A stretch of 64,000 nucleotides of DNA from Bacillus methanolicus PB1 (GTDB lineage Bacteria; Bacillota; Bacilli; Bacillales; Cytobacillaceae): contig NZ_AFEU01000002.1 in the NCBI RefSeq assembly GCF_000262755.1, positions 744,001-808,000 on the forward strand, given 5' to 3'. Below the pieces are notes generated by a model. The model saw only the letters and a program-made list of their open reading frames with translations, had not been told where the DNA came from and ran no database searches. Below are positions 35,126 to 43,928 of this stretch, one piece after another. Position numbers and translations under genes: made by a program. The first letter of the stretch is position 1, and each line of letters starts with the position of its first letter.

Positions 35126-35172
35126 AAAAGGAAAGGGACCGTGAGAAATCTAAGGTCTCTTTCCTTTTTTTG
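35126..35172 (+). terminator. Terminator of hag
   Basis: AAAGGAAAGGGACC and GGTCTCTTTCCTTT pair with one mismatch-type position around a 13-base loop, followed by seven T in total. Confidence 0.92.
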
Positions 35173-35268
35173 TATTAGAGTGAGAAGTTTTGTTGTTTAG
35201 GATTTAGCGATAGTAATTTTTCGTATTCCACTTTTTTTTCTCTCTCTTATTCAGAAATTGTTACTTTG

Positions 35269-35276
35269 TCCGATAT
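35269..35276 (+). promoter_or_regulatory. Possible sigma-D -10 element before the Maf operon
   Basis: TCCGATAT matches seven of eight bases of the sigma-D -10. The -35 (TCAG or TTCA near 35250) is poor. If real, the glycosylation genes would be switched on together with flagellin, but the leader would be only about 13-20 bases. Confidence 0.35.
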
Positions 35277-35295
35277 TGTTATTGAGGTGCTAAAA

Positions 35296-37053
35296 ATGAA
35301 TAATGAGTTGAAAGAGTACAAAATCATTGAAGAATTCGCAAAGAGTGGACAACGTATCCATAAAGTGATCAATTATTATCTACATAGCAAATATGACCCG
35401 ATTCGCGAAGCGGAAAGATTTGCTGAGCGCTATTATAAAAAACATCATTTACACATTTTATTTGGTGTCGGTTCTGGTTATATTGCTGAATCATTAAGCA
35501 AAAAAATGAGCGAAGAAGAATTTTTAATTATTGTTGAACCACTGAAGTCATTAATTGAAAATCAATTATATAAAAATCATGTACTGAAAAGAACAATTCT
35601 CATAGAAGGAAGTAAATTTGAAAATTTCGAAAAGTTATTTGATTCTTTAACCAACCAATTTAGTAACCGGGTACAAGTGATTTGTTCGCCAAATTATGAT
35701 AAATTGTTCCCAAGTGAATATCACCAAATATTAAATATCGTTAAAAACTTAATATATGTACAAAAAGTAAATGATAATACAATTAAAGCGTATTCTAAAG
35801 AGTGGCAACAAAATTTTATTTTGAATTTATTTTATGGTTTTGATGATATTCCTTTACATACTTTGGAACATTATTATGATATTCCGGTGGTAGTGGCATC
35901 CGGTGGTCCTTCATTAACGAAACAAATTCCATTATTAAAAAACGTTAGAGAGCATGTACTATTAATTGCTTCAGGTTCTACTATTAATACTCTGGTTAAT
36001 TATGATATTGAACCTGATTTTGTTGTAACAATAGATGGGAATTTTAGTAACTATAAGCATTTTGAATCGCTAAAGTTGAAAAAAACAAAAGTGATTTATT
36101 CTCTGTCACATCATGAAAAAATTTTAGAAAAGCTAAATCAAAGATCGTTTATGTTTGTTCCAAGAGTTCACCAATCTTTAAAATCTTATGCAGAAAAATT
36201 ATTAAATAAAGAAGTACCTGATGTTTTAGGAGGTGCTTCTGTAGCCAGTTTTGCTTTAAATATTGCGCATAGTATTTCCACTGGTCCTGTTGCCCTTATT
36301 GGTCAAGATTTAGCATATACTGATAACAAGACTCATGCCGAACATAACAAAAATTTTAAAAAAATTGATGAAACATATATTAAAGAAAGAAGAATGTTCT
36401 ATACAGAGGGATATTATGGTGACCAAGTATTAACAGATTATGCTTTTTTAACAATGAAGTATAATTTTGAAAAATTAATTCAAACTTTTTCACAGCCTGA
36501 AAGAATTTATAATTGTACAGAAGGCGGAGTTAAGCTGGATGGCTATCAACAAACTTCTTTCCGAGAGTTTTGCGAAAGATATGTAATTACTAATAAAAGT
36601 GTAACAATGTTTGATATAGATTCCTATCCGCACAAAGATATTCAAGAATGGAAAGAGTTTTTAATTCGAATTGAAAACGAAATAAAACTGCATGATAAAG
36701 TAAAGCGTCTTGTTGAAGAAGCAGTTCTGTTGTTGAAAAGAAATGCTTCTGATACGGCATTTGAAGCGAAAATCTTAAAAAAGTTAGATAAAATTGATGA
36801 ACAGTTAAAGCCGATTTTAGATGAAGGAATGATGTCATTAATTGTTCAACCTATCATTTTAGATACGTTTAATAACTATCTGCCGAAAGAAAATGAAACG
36901 GAAAAAGAATCGTATCAAAGAGTATTTGCTCGTTCCAAGGATCTATATTCACGTATACAAGAAGCTGCAATCGATTCAAAATCTTATTTCATGCGATTAA
37001 AGGAAAAAATTAGGAATAAAATTATTTCGATGGAAAAAGAGGGAGAAAGATGA
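35296..37053 (+). CDS. Maf-family motility-associated glycosyltransferase (DUF115/MptE-like), long form
   Basis: A 585-residue protein of the motility accessory factor family, which transfers nonulosonic acids (pseudaminic or legionaminic) to flagellin serine and threonine residues. The N-terminal module has YYLHSKYDPIREAERF near 36-51 and LFGVGSGYIAESL near 64-76. The central DUF115 core begins VVVASGGPSLTKQIPLL near 198-214, with DFVVTIDGN and ALIGQDLAYTDNKTHA. A helical C-terminal part follows. GAGGTG lies before the ATG at 35296. A longer upstream frame has no site. Immediate adjacency to hag and to the legionaminate genes supports the role. Confidence 0.9.
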   Translation: MNNELKEYKIIEEFAKSGQRIHKVINYYLHSKYDPIREAERFAERYYKKHHLHILFGVGSGYIAESLSKKMSEEEFLIIVEPLKSLIENQLYKNHVLKRTILIEGSKFENFEKLFDSLTNQFSNRVQVICSPNYDKLFPSEYHQILNIVKNLIYVQKVNDNTIKAYSKEWQQNFILNLFYGFDDIPLHTLEHYYDIPVVVASGGPSLTKQIPLLKNVREHVLLIASGSTINTLVNYDIEPDFVVTIDGNFSNYKHFESLKLKKTKVIYSLSHHEKILEKLNQRSFMFVPRVHQSLKSYAEKLLNKEVPDVLGGASVASFALNIAHSISTGPVALIGQDLAYTDNKTHAEHNKNFKKIDETYIKERRMFYTEGYYGDQVLTDYAFLTMKYNFEKLIQTFSQPERIYNCTEGGVKLDGYQQTSFREFCERYVITNKSVTMFDIDSYPHKDIQEWKEFLIRIENEIKLHDKVKRLVEEAVLLLKRNASDTAFEAKILKKLDKIDEQLKPILDEGMMSLIVQPIILDTFNNYLPKENETEKESYQRVFARSKDLYSRIQEAAIDSKSYFMRLKEKIRNKIISMEKEGER

Positions 37054-37403
37054 CAGATATTATTTACGAAACACAAGAAAATTTTTATCAATATATTCAA
37101 AGAGTAGTAGAAGGAGCTTCAACAATTGCTGATTATTTGCGCGAAGATAAAATTGGTGAAGCGATGCAGTTAATTGTGCAATTTAGTGAAGGCGTTAGCT
37201 GGTTGACGCAAGTGATTGTATTAATGCGAGAGCATCGTTACTATATTGATATCGACCCAAGTAAGATTAACAAATTTTTTGTAGAAATTAATGAAGGTTT
37301 GGAAAGACAAGATTATGTTATTACCGCCGATATGTTTGAATACGAAATTCAACCATTTTTTGAAGAAATAAAAGAAAAGCGGTTTAAAAAAGTAGGGGAA
37401 TAG
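37050..37403 (+). CDS. Small helical protein between two Maf genes, unrecognised
   Basis: I do not recognise this 117-residue acidic protein. It is predicted mostly helical (EAMQLIVQFSEGVSWLTQVIVLM near 37-59, then an amphipathic C-terminal half ending EEIKEKRFKKVGE), with no cysteines, signal or clear membrane segment. It overlaps the long Maf gene as ATGA and precedes the second Maf by four bases, so all three are translationally coupled. Size and shape recall flagellar export chaperones such as FliS/FlgN, which suggests, as inference only, a helper that presents flagellin to Maf. Confidence 0.8.
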   Translation: MTDIIYETQENFYQYIQRVVEGASTIADYLREDKIGEAMQLIVQFSEGVSWLTQVIVLMREHRYYIDIDPSKINKFFVEINEGLERQDYVITADMFEYEIQPFFEEIKEKRFKKVGE

Positions 37404-37407
37404 CAAT

Positions 37408-38775
37408 TTGGAATTGTATCTTAAAAATGTTCAATCGATAAAGGATAAAGTATTGAAACAGCAACTTTTTGCGAATAGGTCTAATTATAGTAACGATATT
37501 GAAATAGAAGTAGCAAAAAATGGCCATTTGACCTTGAGGAAAAATAACCATTACTTATACAGTCGATACGATCCGATAAAGGAAGTATCGAAGTTTATTG
37601 ATTCTCAAATTGATTCTTTGGCCAATATATATTGTTTATTTGGTTTCGGTCTCGGATATCATGTCGAACAGTTGATGGTTAAGGAACCAAGTAAAAAAAT
37701 TTTTGTAATTGATACTGAGATATCAACGATTCAAGCAGCAATGTATCATGTTGATTTAACAAAAATTTTAAGTAATGAAAATGTCCGAATTATTATTCTT
37801 AATAATCCAACACAAATTCAGGAATTTATTAGAAGTATAGATTCAGATGGTCTAAATATTAAATGGATCATTCCTCAATCATGGATTAGCACAATATCAA
37901 ATAGCAAATTGAAGGAAATACTCGAAGATATAAAAATCAAAGAAATGTCGATCTTAAGAATGAAAAATATTATGGAGGAGAATTTTCAAAATAATATTCA
38001 GTTGTTTGACTCACATATCGGTCCACTTTTAGGTCAATTTGAAGGCAAAAAAGCTGCATTAGTGGCGGCTGGACCATCACTTGATGATAATACTGATGTT
38101 TTGCGGCAATTGAAAAATAAATACTTTTTATTTTGTGTTGGTGCTGCCTATAAAACCTTATTACATCAAAAGATTGAACCTGATGCAATTGTGATATCTG
38201 ATCCGCATCATTTTGTGTTTGAGCAAATAAAGGATGTAACCAGCCAAATTCCATTACTTTTTCTTGCTACGGTTAATAAAGAAGTGGTCAGACATTGGAT
38301 AGGACCTAAAATTATTTTGTTTCAAGAAGGGTATCCTCTTTCAGAGCAATATGCAAAAGAACATCAGATTCCATTGATTCAAACTGGTGGCTCAGTTGCA
38401 ACAACTGGTTTAGATGTTTTACTTAAAATGGGATTTGCGGAAATCGTCTTTTTTGGACAGGATTTGGCCTATAAAGGGAATCAATCTCACTCTACTCATT
38501 CAACTTCTAATAAAACGGTTTCACTATATCAATCAACATTCGCAGTTAAAGCAAACAATCATCAAAGAGTAACTACATCAAGAAGTTGGTTGGTCTTTAA
38601 AAAATGGATCGAACAAAAAATACAACAAACAACGTCAGTTCACTTTAAAAATACATCATATACCGGAGCAATGATAAAAGGTGCTCCTTATGTAGCAGGT
38701 GAGCATTTAGCCAATAGTGCTAAAAATATGGAAAATATTAACTTTTTAGACTTGATATCAAAATTAATTAAATAG
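37408..38775 (+). CDS. Maf-family glycosyltransferase (DUF115/MptE-like), short form
   Basis: A 455-residue second Maf protein. The N-terminal module repeats the pattern of the first (NNHYLYSRYDPIKEVSKF near 47-64, LFGFGLGYHVEQL near 76-88). The DUF115 core has ALVAAGPSLDDNTDVL near 216-231 and EIVFFGQDLAYKGNQSHSTHST near 346-367. It lacks the roughly 130-residue helical C-terminus of the first copy. It starts with TTG behind AGGGGA. Two Maf paralogues may differ in acceptor site or donor sugar, as proposed for Campylobacter and Aeromonas. Confidence 0.88.
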   Translation: MELYLKNVQSIKDKVLKQQLFANRSNYSNDIEIEVAKNGHLTLRKNNHYLYSRYDPIKEVSKFIDSQIDSLANIYCLFGFGLGYHVEQLMVKEPSKKIFVIDTEISTIQAAMYHVDLTKILSNENVRIIILNNPTQIQEFIRSIDSDGLNIKWIIPQSWISTISNSKLKEILEDIKIKEMSILRMKNIMEENFQNNIQLFDSHIGPLLGQFEGKKAALVAAGPSLDDNTDVLRQLKNKYFLFCVGAAYKTLLHQKIEPDAIVISDPHHFVFEQIKDVTSQIPLLFLATVNKEVVRHWIGPKIILFQEGYPLSEQYAKEHQIPLIQTGGSVATTGLDVLLKMGFAEIVFFGQDLAYKGNQSHSTHSTSNKTVSLYQSTFAVKANNHQRVTTSRSWLVFKKWIEQKIQQTTSVHFKNTSYTGAMIKGAPYVAGEHLANSAKNMENINFLDLISKLIK

Positions 38776-38788
38776 GGATGATGCAGCA

Positions 38789-39784
38789 TTGAAAATTTTA
38801 GTTACTGGTGCTGATGGATTTATTGGTTCACATTTAACAGAAGAACTTATTCGTCAAGGATATGATGTGAAAGCTTTTGTTTATTACAATTCTTTTAATT
38901 CTTGGGGATGGCTAGACACCTCACCAGAAAATATAAAAAAAGAATTAGAAGTATTTGCCGGAGATATTCGCGATCCGCATGGTGTAAAAGAGGCGATGAA
39001 AGGATGCGATGTCGTCCTACATTTAGCGTCTTTAATTGCAATTCCTTATTCTTATCATTCACCTTACACATATGTCGATACGAATATTAAGGGGACGTTA
39101 AACGTTCTTCAAGCAGCACGAGAATTAGATATTCAAAAAGTTGTTCATACATCTACAAGTGAAGTGTATGGGACGGCACAATGCGTACCTATTGATGAAA
39201 ATCATCCGCTTCAAGGACAGTCTCCATACTCTGCTTCTAAAATTGGAGCGGACCAAATGGCAATCGCTTTTTATCGTTCGTTTGAAACACCTGTCGCGAT
39301 TATTCGACCTTTTAATACATATGGCCCAAGGCAGTCGGCACGTGCCATTATCCCGACGATTATTACTCAAATTGCATCAGGCAAGCGAAAAATCAAACTT
39401 GGGTCGCTTCACCCAACACGTGATTTTAATTATATAAAAGATACGGTAAATGGCTTTATCTCTGTTATGAATCATGATCAGTCAATCGGTGAAGTCATCA
39501 ATATCGGCAGTAACTTCGAAGTATCCATTGGTGAGACAGCGAAACTAATTGCTGAGGTAATGGGGGTCGATTTCGAAATTGAAACTGATGATGTTCGGAT
39601 TCGCCCAGAAAAAAGTGAAGTAGAAAGATTGTGGGCGGACAATCAAAAGGCAATGCGGCTTCTTGGCTGGGAGCCTGCATATGGTGGAAAAGACGGATTT
39701 AAAAGAGGTTTAAAAGAAACAGTTGAATGGTTTACAAACGAAAACAACTTATCTAAATATAAGGCAGATGTATATAACATATGA
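38789..39784 (+). CDS. legB: NAD-dependent sugar-nucleotide 4,6-dehydratase LegB
   Basis: A 331-residue extended short-chain dehydrogenase. Rossmann motif TGADGFIGSHL (6-16), TSTSEVYGTA near 125-134 and the catalytic YSASK near 152-156 are present. RPFNTYGPRQSARAIIPTII is the family substrate segment. LegB dehydrates GDP-GlcNAc (in Campylobacter) to the 4-keto-6-deoxy sugar, the committed step of legionaminic acid synthesis. It overlaps legC at ATGA, and the rest of the pathway follows in the same direction. The start is TTG, with GGGATGATG upstream. Confidence 0.9.
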   Translation: MKILVTGADGFIGSHLTEELIRQGYDVKAFVYYNSFNSWGWLDTSPENIKKELEVFAGDIRDPHGVKEAMKGCDVVLHLASLIAIPYSYHSPYTYVDTNIKGTLNVLQAARELDIQKVVHTSTSEVYGTAQCVPIDENHPLQGQSPYSASKIGADQMAIAFYRSFETPVAIIRPFNTYGPRQSARAIIPTIITQIASGKRKIKLGSLHPTRDFNYIKDTVNGFISVMNHDQSIGEVINIGSNFEVSIGETAKLIAEVMGVDFEIETDDVRIRPEKSEVERLWADNQKAMRLLGWEPAYGGKDGFKRGLKETVEWFTNENNLSKYKADVYNI

Positions 39785-40956
39785 TGAATGAAGAAAAATT
39801 AACCTTAATCGTGGGAAAATTAAAAGAAGTACTTCCCAAAAAAGATTTCATTCCTTTACATGAACCTAGCTTTGTCGGGAATGAATGGAAATATGTAAAA
39901 GACTGTATTGATACAGGATGGGTATCATCAGTAGGTAGATATGTGGAATTATTCGAGAAAAATTTAGCAGAGTTTATTGGAGCAAAACGTGCAGTAGCTG
40001 TTGTTAATGGTACAGCTGCTTTGCATATTGCTTTAAAAATACTAGGGGTTCGAGAAAATGATGAAGTATTGGTTCCCGCTTTAACTTTTATTGCAACGGC
40101 TAATGCAGTTGTCTATTGCGGTGCTATCCCTCATTTTGTTGATGTAGAGGAAAGAACTTTAGGTTTAGATCCATATAAACTAAATGAATATTTGTATGAA
40201 ATTGCCGATATAAAAAATGGTGTGTGTTATAACAAATTCACTGGACGACGAATTAGGGCTGTTGTGCCAATGCATACATTTGGACATCCGATTGACATTG
40301 AAACATTGATTGAAGTTTGCAATGAATATCACTTAGTGTTAGTGGAAGATGCTGCTGAGTCACTAGGGTCTTACTATAAAGGAAAACACACTGGAGTCTT
40401 TGGTACAGTTTCCGCATTTAGTTTTAATGGTAACAAGATCATTACAACTGGTGGAGGGGGAGCTATTGTCACAAACGATGATAGACTCGCTGATTTAGCG
40501 AAGCATCTTACTTCCACGGCGAAGATTCCTCATCGTTGGGAATATGTTCATGATATGCACGGCTATAATTACCGAATGCCAAATATTAACGCAGCTTTAG
40601 GGTGTGCTCAGCTAGAAAAGTTACCTGAATTTTTAACGAAAAAGAGAGAGCTCGCCAAAAAGTATATAGAAGCACTTCGTGATATTACGGGAATACATTT
40701 TTTTGAAGAAACACACTTTTCTAAAAGCAATTATTGGCTTAATACATTAATAATAGAAGAACCTTTTGAATTAAAGAGGGATGAATTGCTTAAGGTGCTA
40801 AATGATTCTGGTATTATGTCTAGACCTGTTTGGCGTCCTCTTCATCAATTAAAAATGTATAAAGATAATCCAATGATGGATTTAAGTATGACCGAGAAAT
40901 TGTATCAAAAAATTATCAATATTCCTAGCAGCATGAGTTTGTTGGAGGGCTTCTAA
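39781..40956 (+). CDS. legC: PLP aminotransferase LegC
   Basis: A 391-residue DegT-family aminotransferase, length typical of LegC. HEPSFVGNEWKYVKDCIDTGWVSSVG near 23-48 is the LegC-type N-terminus. VNGTAALHIAL near 79-89 holds the phosphate site, VEDAAESLGS near 190-199 the aspartate, and FNGNKIITTGGGG near 217-229 the Schiff-base lysine. It aminates C4 of the LegB product. Start overlaps the legB stop. Confidence 0.9.
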   Translation: MMNEEKLTLIVGKLKEVLPKKDFIPLHEPSFVGNEWKYVKDCIDTGWVSSVGRYVELFEKNLAEFIGAKRAVAVVNGTAALHIALKILGVRENDEVLVPALTFIATANAVVYCGAIPHFVDVEERTLGLDPYKLNEYLYEIADIKNGVCYNKFTGRRIRAVVPMHTFGHPIDIETLIEVCNEYHLVLVEDAAESLGSYYKGKHTGVFGTVSAFSFNGNKIITTGGGGAIVTNDDRLADLAKHLTSTAKIPHRWEYVHDMHGYNYRMPNINAALGCAQLEKLPEFLTKKRELAKKYIEALRDITGIHFFEETHFSKSNYWLNTLIIEEPFELKRDELLKVLNDSGIMSRPVWRPLHQLKMYKDNPMMDLSMTEKLYQKIINIPSSMSLLEGF

Positions 40957-41654
40957 TGAATAATTCTCTTAAAGAACAATGGGAAAAATCCTATAAAAAT
41001 AAAGATAATTTTGTTTTTTATCCAAACGAAGAGGTCATTCGTTTTACCTCAAAATATATACGAAAAAGGGTCGGATTAAATGAATTTATTGATGTACATA
41101 ACTATTCTGGTAATCCGAAAGTATTAGATTTGGGTTGCGGGATTGGTAGACATCTTATATATGGTTTAGATATGAATTTGGATATGTACGGAATTGATTT
41201 GTCAGAAGTAGCGATTAATTTTGCAAGAAAATGGGCAAAGCAAAACAAAATGGTAGATGTGGATGAAAAAATTGTACAGGGAGATATATGTAACCTGCCT
41301 TGGAAGGATCACTTTTTTAATTATGTAATTACCCATGGAGTATTGGATAGTATAAGATTCGAAAATGCGAAATTAGCAGTTCAAGAAGTTGCAAGAGTAT
41401 TAATAAAAGGTGGCCTTTTTTATTGCGATTTAATTTCTGGAGACCATTCCTCTAAGTATAGAGAATATTGTGGAGAAGAAATTGTAACAACAGAACATGA
41501 ACAAGGTACTGTTCAGTCTTATTTTAACTTTTCGAAGATAGAGAAGTTATTTTTGGCCTTTTTTGAGATTGTGGAGTGTAAACAGATCAAACATGAAAAT
41601 TGTCTTGCTCAAGGTTATCATTCGCGATATCACATTGTCCTAAAGAGAAAATAA
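40956..41654 (+). CDS. Class I SAM-dependent methyltransferase
   Basis: A 232-residue methyltransferase. Motif I is VLDLGCGIGRHLIYG (49-63), followed by GIDLSE near 72-77 and VQGDICNLPW near 103-112. Such enzymes beside sugar pathways often methylate hydroxyls or amino groups of the sugar or its acyl group, but the substrate cannot be read from sequence. It overlaps legC by one base (TAATG) behind GGAGGG, so it belongs to the operon. Confidence 0.8.
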   Translation: MNNSLKEQWEKSYKNKDNFVFYPNEEVIRFTSKYIRKRVGLNEFIDVHNYSGNPKVLDLGCGIGRHLIYGLDMNLDMYGIDLSEVAINFARKWAKQNKMVDVDEKIVQGDICNLPWKDHFFNYVITHGVLDSIRFENAKLAVQEVARVLIKGGLFYCDLISGDHSSKYREYCGEEIVTTEHEQGTVQSYFNFSKIEKLFLAFFEIVECKQIKHENCLAQGYHSRYHIVLKRK

Positions 41655-41680
41655 AAAAATCTATTTTGGAGGATAACTCA

Positions 41681-42378
41681 ATGACCGCAAAAGATAAGTA
41701 GTCGATTGATACAAAATTTAACCATTTTGAAAAATATGTACATCGGCAAAATTTAGTGAGGTTTTTAGCCCGTTATGAATTGTTTAAAAAGCAAATCAAT
41801 ATTAAAGGAAGTATTATTGAATGTGGTGTTCACCATGGTAGCGGAGTAATGGCGTGGGCAAAATTATCCGCTGCATTAGAACCTTACGCACTGCATAGAA
41901 GAATTATTGGTTTTGATACGTTTGAAGGCTTTTGTCATATAGCAAATGAAGACCGAACAAGTGTTGAAAGTAAACAAAATAAGGAACTGCAAGTTGGTGG
42001 ATTTAGTACGGAACATGATGTTTATGAAGAATTACAAGAATTAATAAAGGAATTTGATGATAATCGTTACTTAAATCAATTCCCAAAGGTATTTTTAGTA
42101 AAGGGAGATGCGACGGAGACAATTCCGAAATACGTGGAAGAGAATCCGCATTTATTAGTAAGCCTTTTGTTTTTGGATTTTGATCTTTATGAGCCTACGA
42201 AAGTAGCTTTGGAATATTTTCTGCCTAGAATGTGTAAAGAGCAATTGTTGCCTTTGATGAAATTAATAATCTTTGGTGGCCAGGTGAGACACAAGCTTTA
42301 TTAGAAATGTTTGATTTGAAAAAATATAAGATTGAACGCTTTAGCTTTGATCCAAACATTTCCTATATTGTTTTTTAA
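41681..42378 (+). pseudogene. TylF/MycF-type O-methyltransferase with a nonsense codon and a frameshift
   Basis: GGAGG precedes ATG at 41681, but codon 7 is TAG (41699-41701). The frame resumes in register (SIDTKFNHFEKYVHRQ) and runs through IIECGVHHGSGVMAWAKL and LLFLDFDLYEPTKVALEYFLPRM, the TylF-like core and metal-site region. At 42238-42241 (AAAGAGCA) one G is missing relative to the expected KGAIVAFDE reading. In the next frame AIVAFDEINNLWWPGETQALLEMF and a natural stop at 42376-42378 follow. An intact gene would encode about 232 residues. Two independent lesions make real inactivation more likely than a sequencing error. Confidence 0.88.
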
Positions 42379-42400
42379 TGAAAGGAATGTATAAGATCCG

Positions 42401-43303
42401 ATGGCCTTGAGAATTTTGACTGAAGCATCTGGAAGCTTAGTATCAGGATATTTAATAAAAGCTGTAAAAGGGGCGAATTGTATAGCTGTTGCTTCAGATA
42501 TTGATCCCGATTGTTACGGAAGATATTTAGCTGATGAATTTATTCAAATGCCGTTAAAAAGTGATTCTGAATTATGGGATAAGATCATAGCTGCTTTAGT
42601 CGAGCAAAAAGTTGATATCGTCATTCCGTCATTTGATGAGATGGTGTTAGGATGGAGCCTGAGAAAGGACTTGTTGTTGGAAAAAGGGATACAAGTTATC
42701 GTATCTGAACCAAAAGTTATTGAAATATTTCAAGATAAGTGGTTGACATACCATTTTTTTACAAAAAATGGTATACCTACCCCTAATACAAGTTTAGAAC
42801 AAATATATCCGCTTGTAAAACCTAGAAATGGTCGAGGGGCTAAAGGGGTGCAAATAGCGACGCAACCTGTTGATATGACGGGAATGATATCTCAGGAATT
42901 CATTAAAGGAACAGAATACACGATTGATGTATTTTGTGATAAATTTTCTAATCCTATCTATATTGTCCCGAGAAAAAGAATGAATATTAAAGAAGGTAAA
43001 TCTACTTCTGGAATTGTCGTATACCATGAAGACATTATTCACTGGGTCAAGAAAATATGTGAACGCACTTCATTTATTGGCCCGATCAATATTCAATGTA
43101 TAGAAACGGAAAGCAGAGATTTAAAGTTTATTGAGGTGAATCCTAGAATTGCCGGAGGAATGGCTTTAGGATTTGCAGCAACGGAAAATTGGATTAAACT
43201 AATGGTTGATCATTTTGTTTATGGCAAAGAAATAAAACCTGTTCAGGTAAAGTATGGGTTAAAAATGATGAGGTACTATAATGAGATATTTACCTTTGAA
43301 TAA
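42401..43303 (+). CDS. ATP-grasp ligase (carbamoyl-phosphate-synthase-like)
   Basis: A 300-residue ATP-grasp protein. A Rossmann-like pre-ATP domain comes first (ILTEASGSLVSGYLIKAV). The grasp domain follows with VKPRNGRGAKGVQIA near 131-145 (glycine loop), SQEFIKGTEYTIDVFC near 165-180, and FIEVNPRIAGGMALGFAA near 243-260 (metal ligands). ATP-grasp enzymes ligate carboxylates to amines via an acyl phosphate. In this operon it could attach an amino acid or other acid to the amino group of the nonulosonic sugar, an inference from context. AAAGGAATG lies before the ATG. Confidence 0.8.
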   Translation: MALRILTEASGSLVSGYLIKAVKGANCIAVASDIDPDCYGRYLADEFIQMPLKSDSELWDKIIAALVEQKVDIVIPSFDEMVLGWSLRKDLLLEKGIQVIVSEPKVIEIFQDKWLTYHFFTKNGIPTPNTSLEQIYPLVKPRNGRGAKGVQIATQPVDMTGMISQEFIKGTEYTIDVFCDKFSNPIYIVPRKRMNIKEGKSTSGIVVYHEDIIHWVKKICERTSFIGPINIQCIETESRDLKFIEVNPRIAGGMALGFAATENWIKLMVDHFVYGKEIKPVQVKYGLKMMRYYNEIFTFE

Positions 43304-43928
43304 AATTCAATTGGACCAATATTCTGTAATTGGATTTGATATGGATGGTACACTTTATGATGAAGAAATCTTCATTAGGCAAGTATATGGAAGTATAGCA
43401 AAATATTTAAGTGATACCCTATCTGATAGTTTTGAATTCATATACTCTTGGATGATGGAAAGATGGGAAGAGAAAGGAAGCAGTTATCCGTTCATTTTTT
43501 CTGAGGTCATCGAACAAGTTGAGCGAATTGCTACAGAAGAATTAATAGATGATTGTTTAAATATATATAGAAATTTTAAACCAATTTTAAGATTAAATAA
43601 AAATGTAGAAAAATTTTTAAATGAAATTTCAAAAGAGCATCAATTATTTTTAATCACAGATGGCAATTTTAAGTTACAAAAAGAAAAATTTAATTCATTG
43701 AGGTTGGAAAACTGGTTTAGGGAAGAAAATATTGTGTTTACTGGAAAATTTGGAAGAGAGTTTTATAAACCTAGTGTTCGAGCAATAGAATACATTGAAT
43801 GTTTAAAAAATATTACTAAACCAGTTTTATATTTTGGTGATAGAAATATTGATGAGCAATTTGCCCTGAATGCCCAATTTGATTTTGTTAAAATTGAAAG
43901 CTTTAATTGTTTTTGGGATGTGAAGTAA
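43281..43928 (+). CDS. HAD-superfamily hydrolase
   Basis: A 215-residue phosphatase. Motif I FDMDGTLYDEE near 19-29 has the nucleophile and acid aspartates. ITDGNF near 113-118 is motif II, KPSVRAIEYI near 152-161 carries the motif III lysine, and YFGDRNIDEQFALN near 171-184 is motif IV. It overlaps the ATP-grasp gene by 23 bases, so the two are probably translated together. It could be the NeuB-product phosphatase or act on the ATP-grasp substrate. Confidence 0.85.
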   Translation: MRYLPLNKIQLDQYSVIGFDMDGTLYDEEIFIRQVYGSIAKYLSDTLSDSFEFIYSWMMERWEEKGSSYPFIFSEVIEQVERIATEELIDDCLNIYRNFKPILRLNKNVEKFLNEISKEHQLFLITDGNFKLQKEKFNSLRLENWFREENIVFTGKFGREFYKPSVRAIEYIECLKNITKPVLYFGDRNIDEQFALNAQFDFVKIESFNCFWDVK

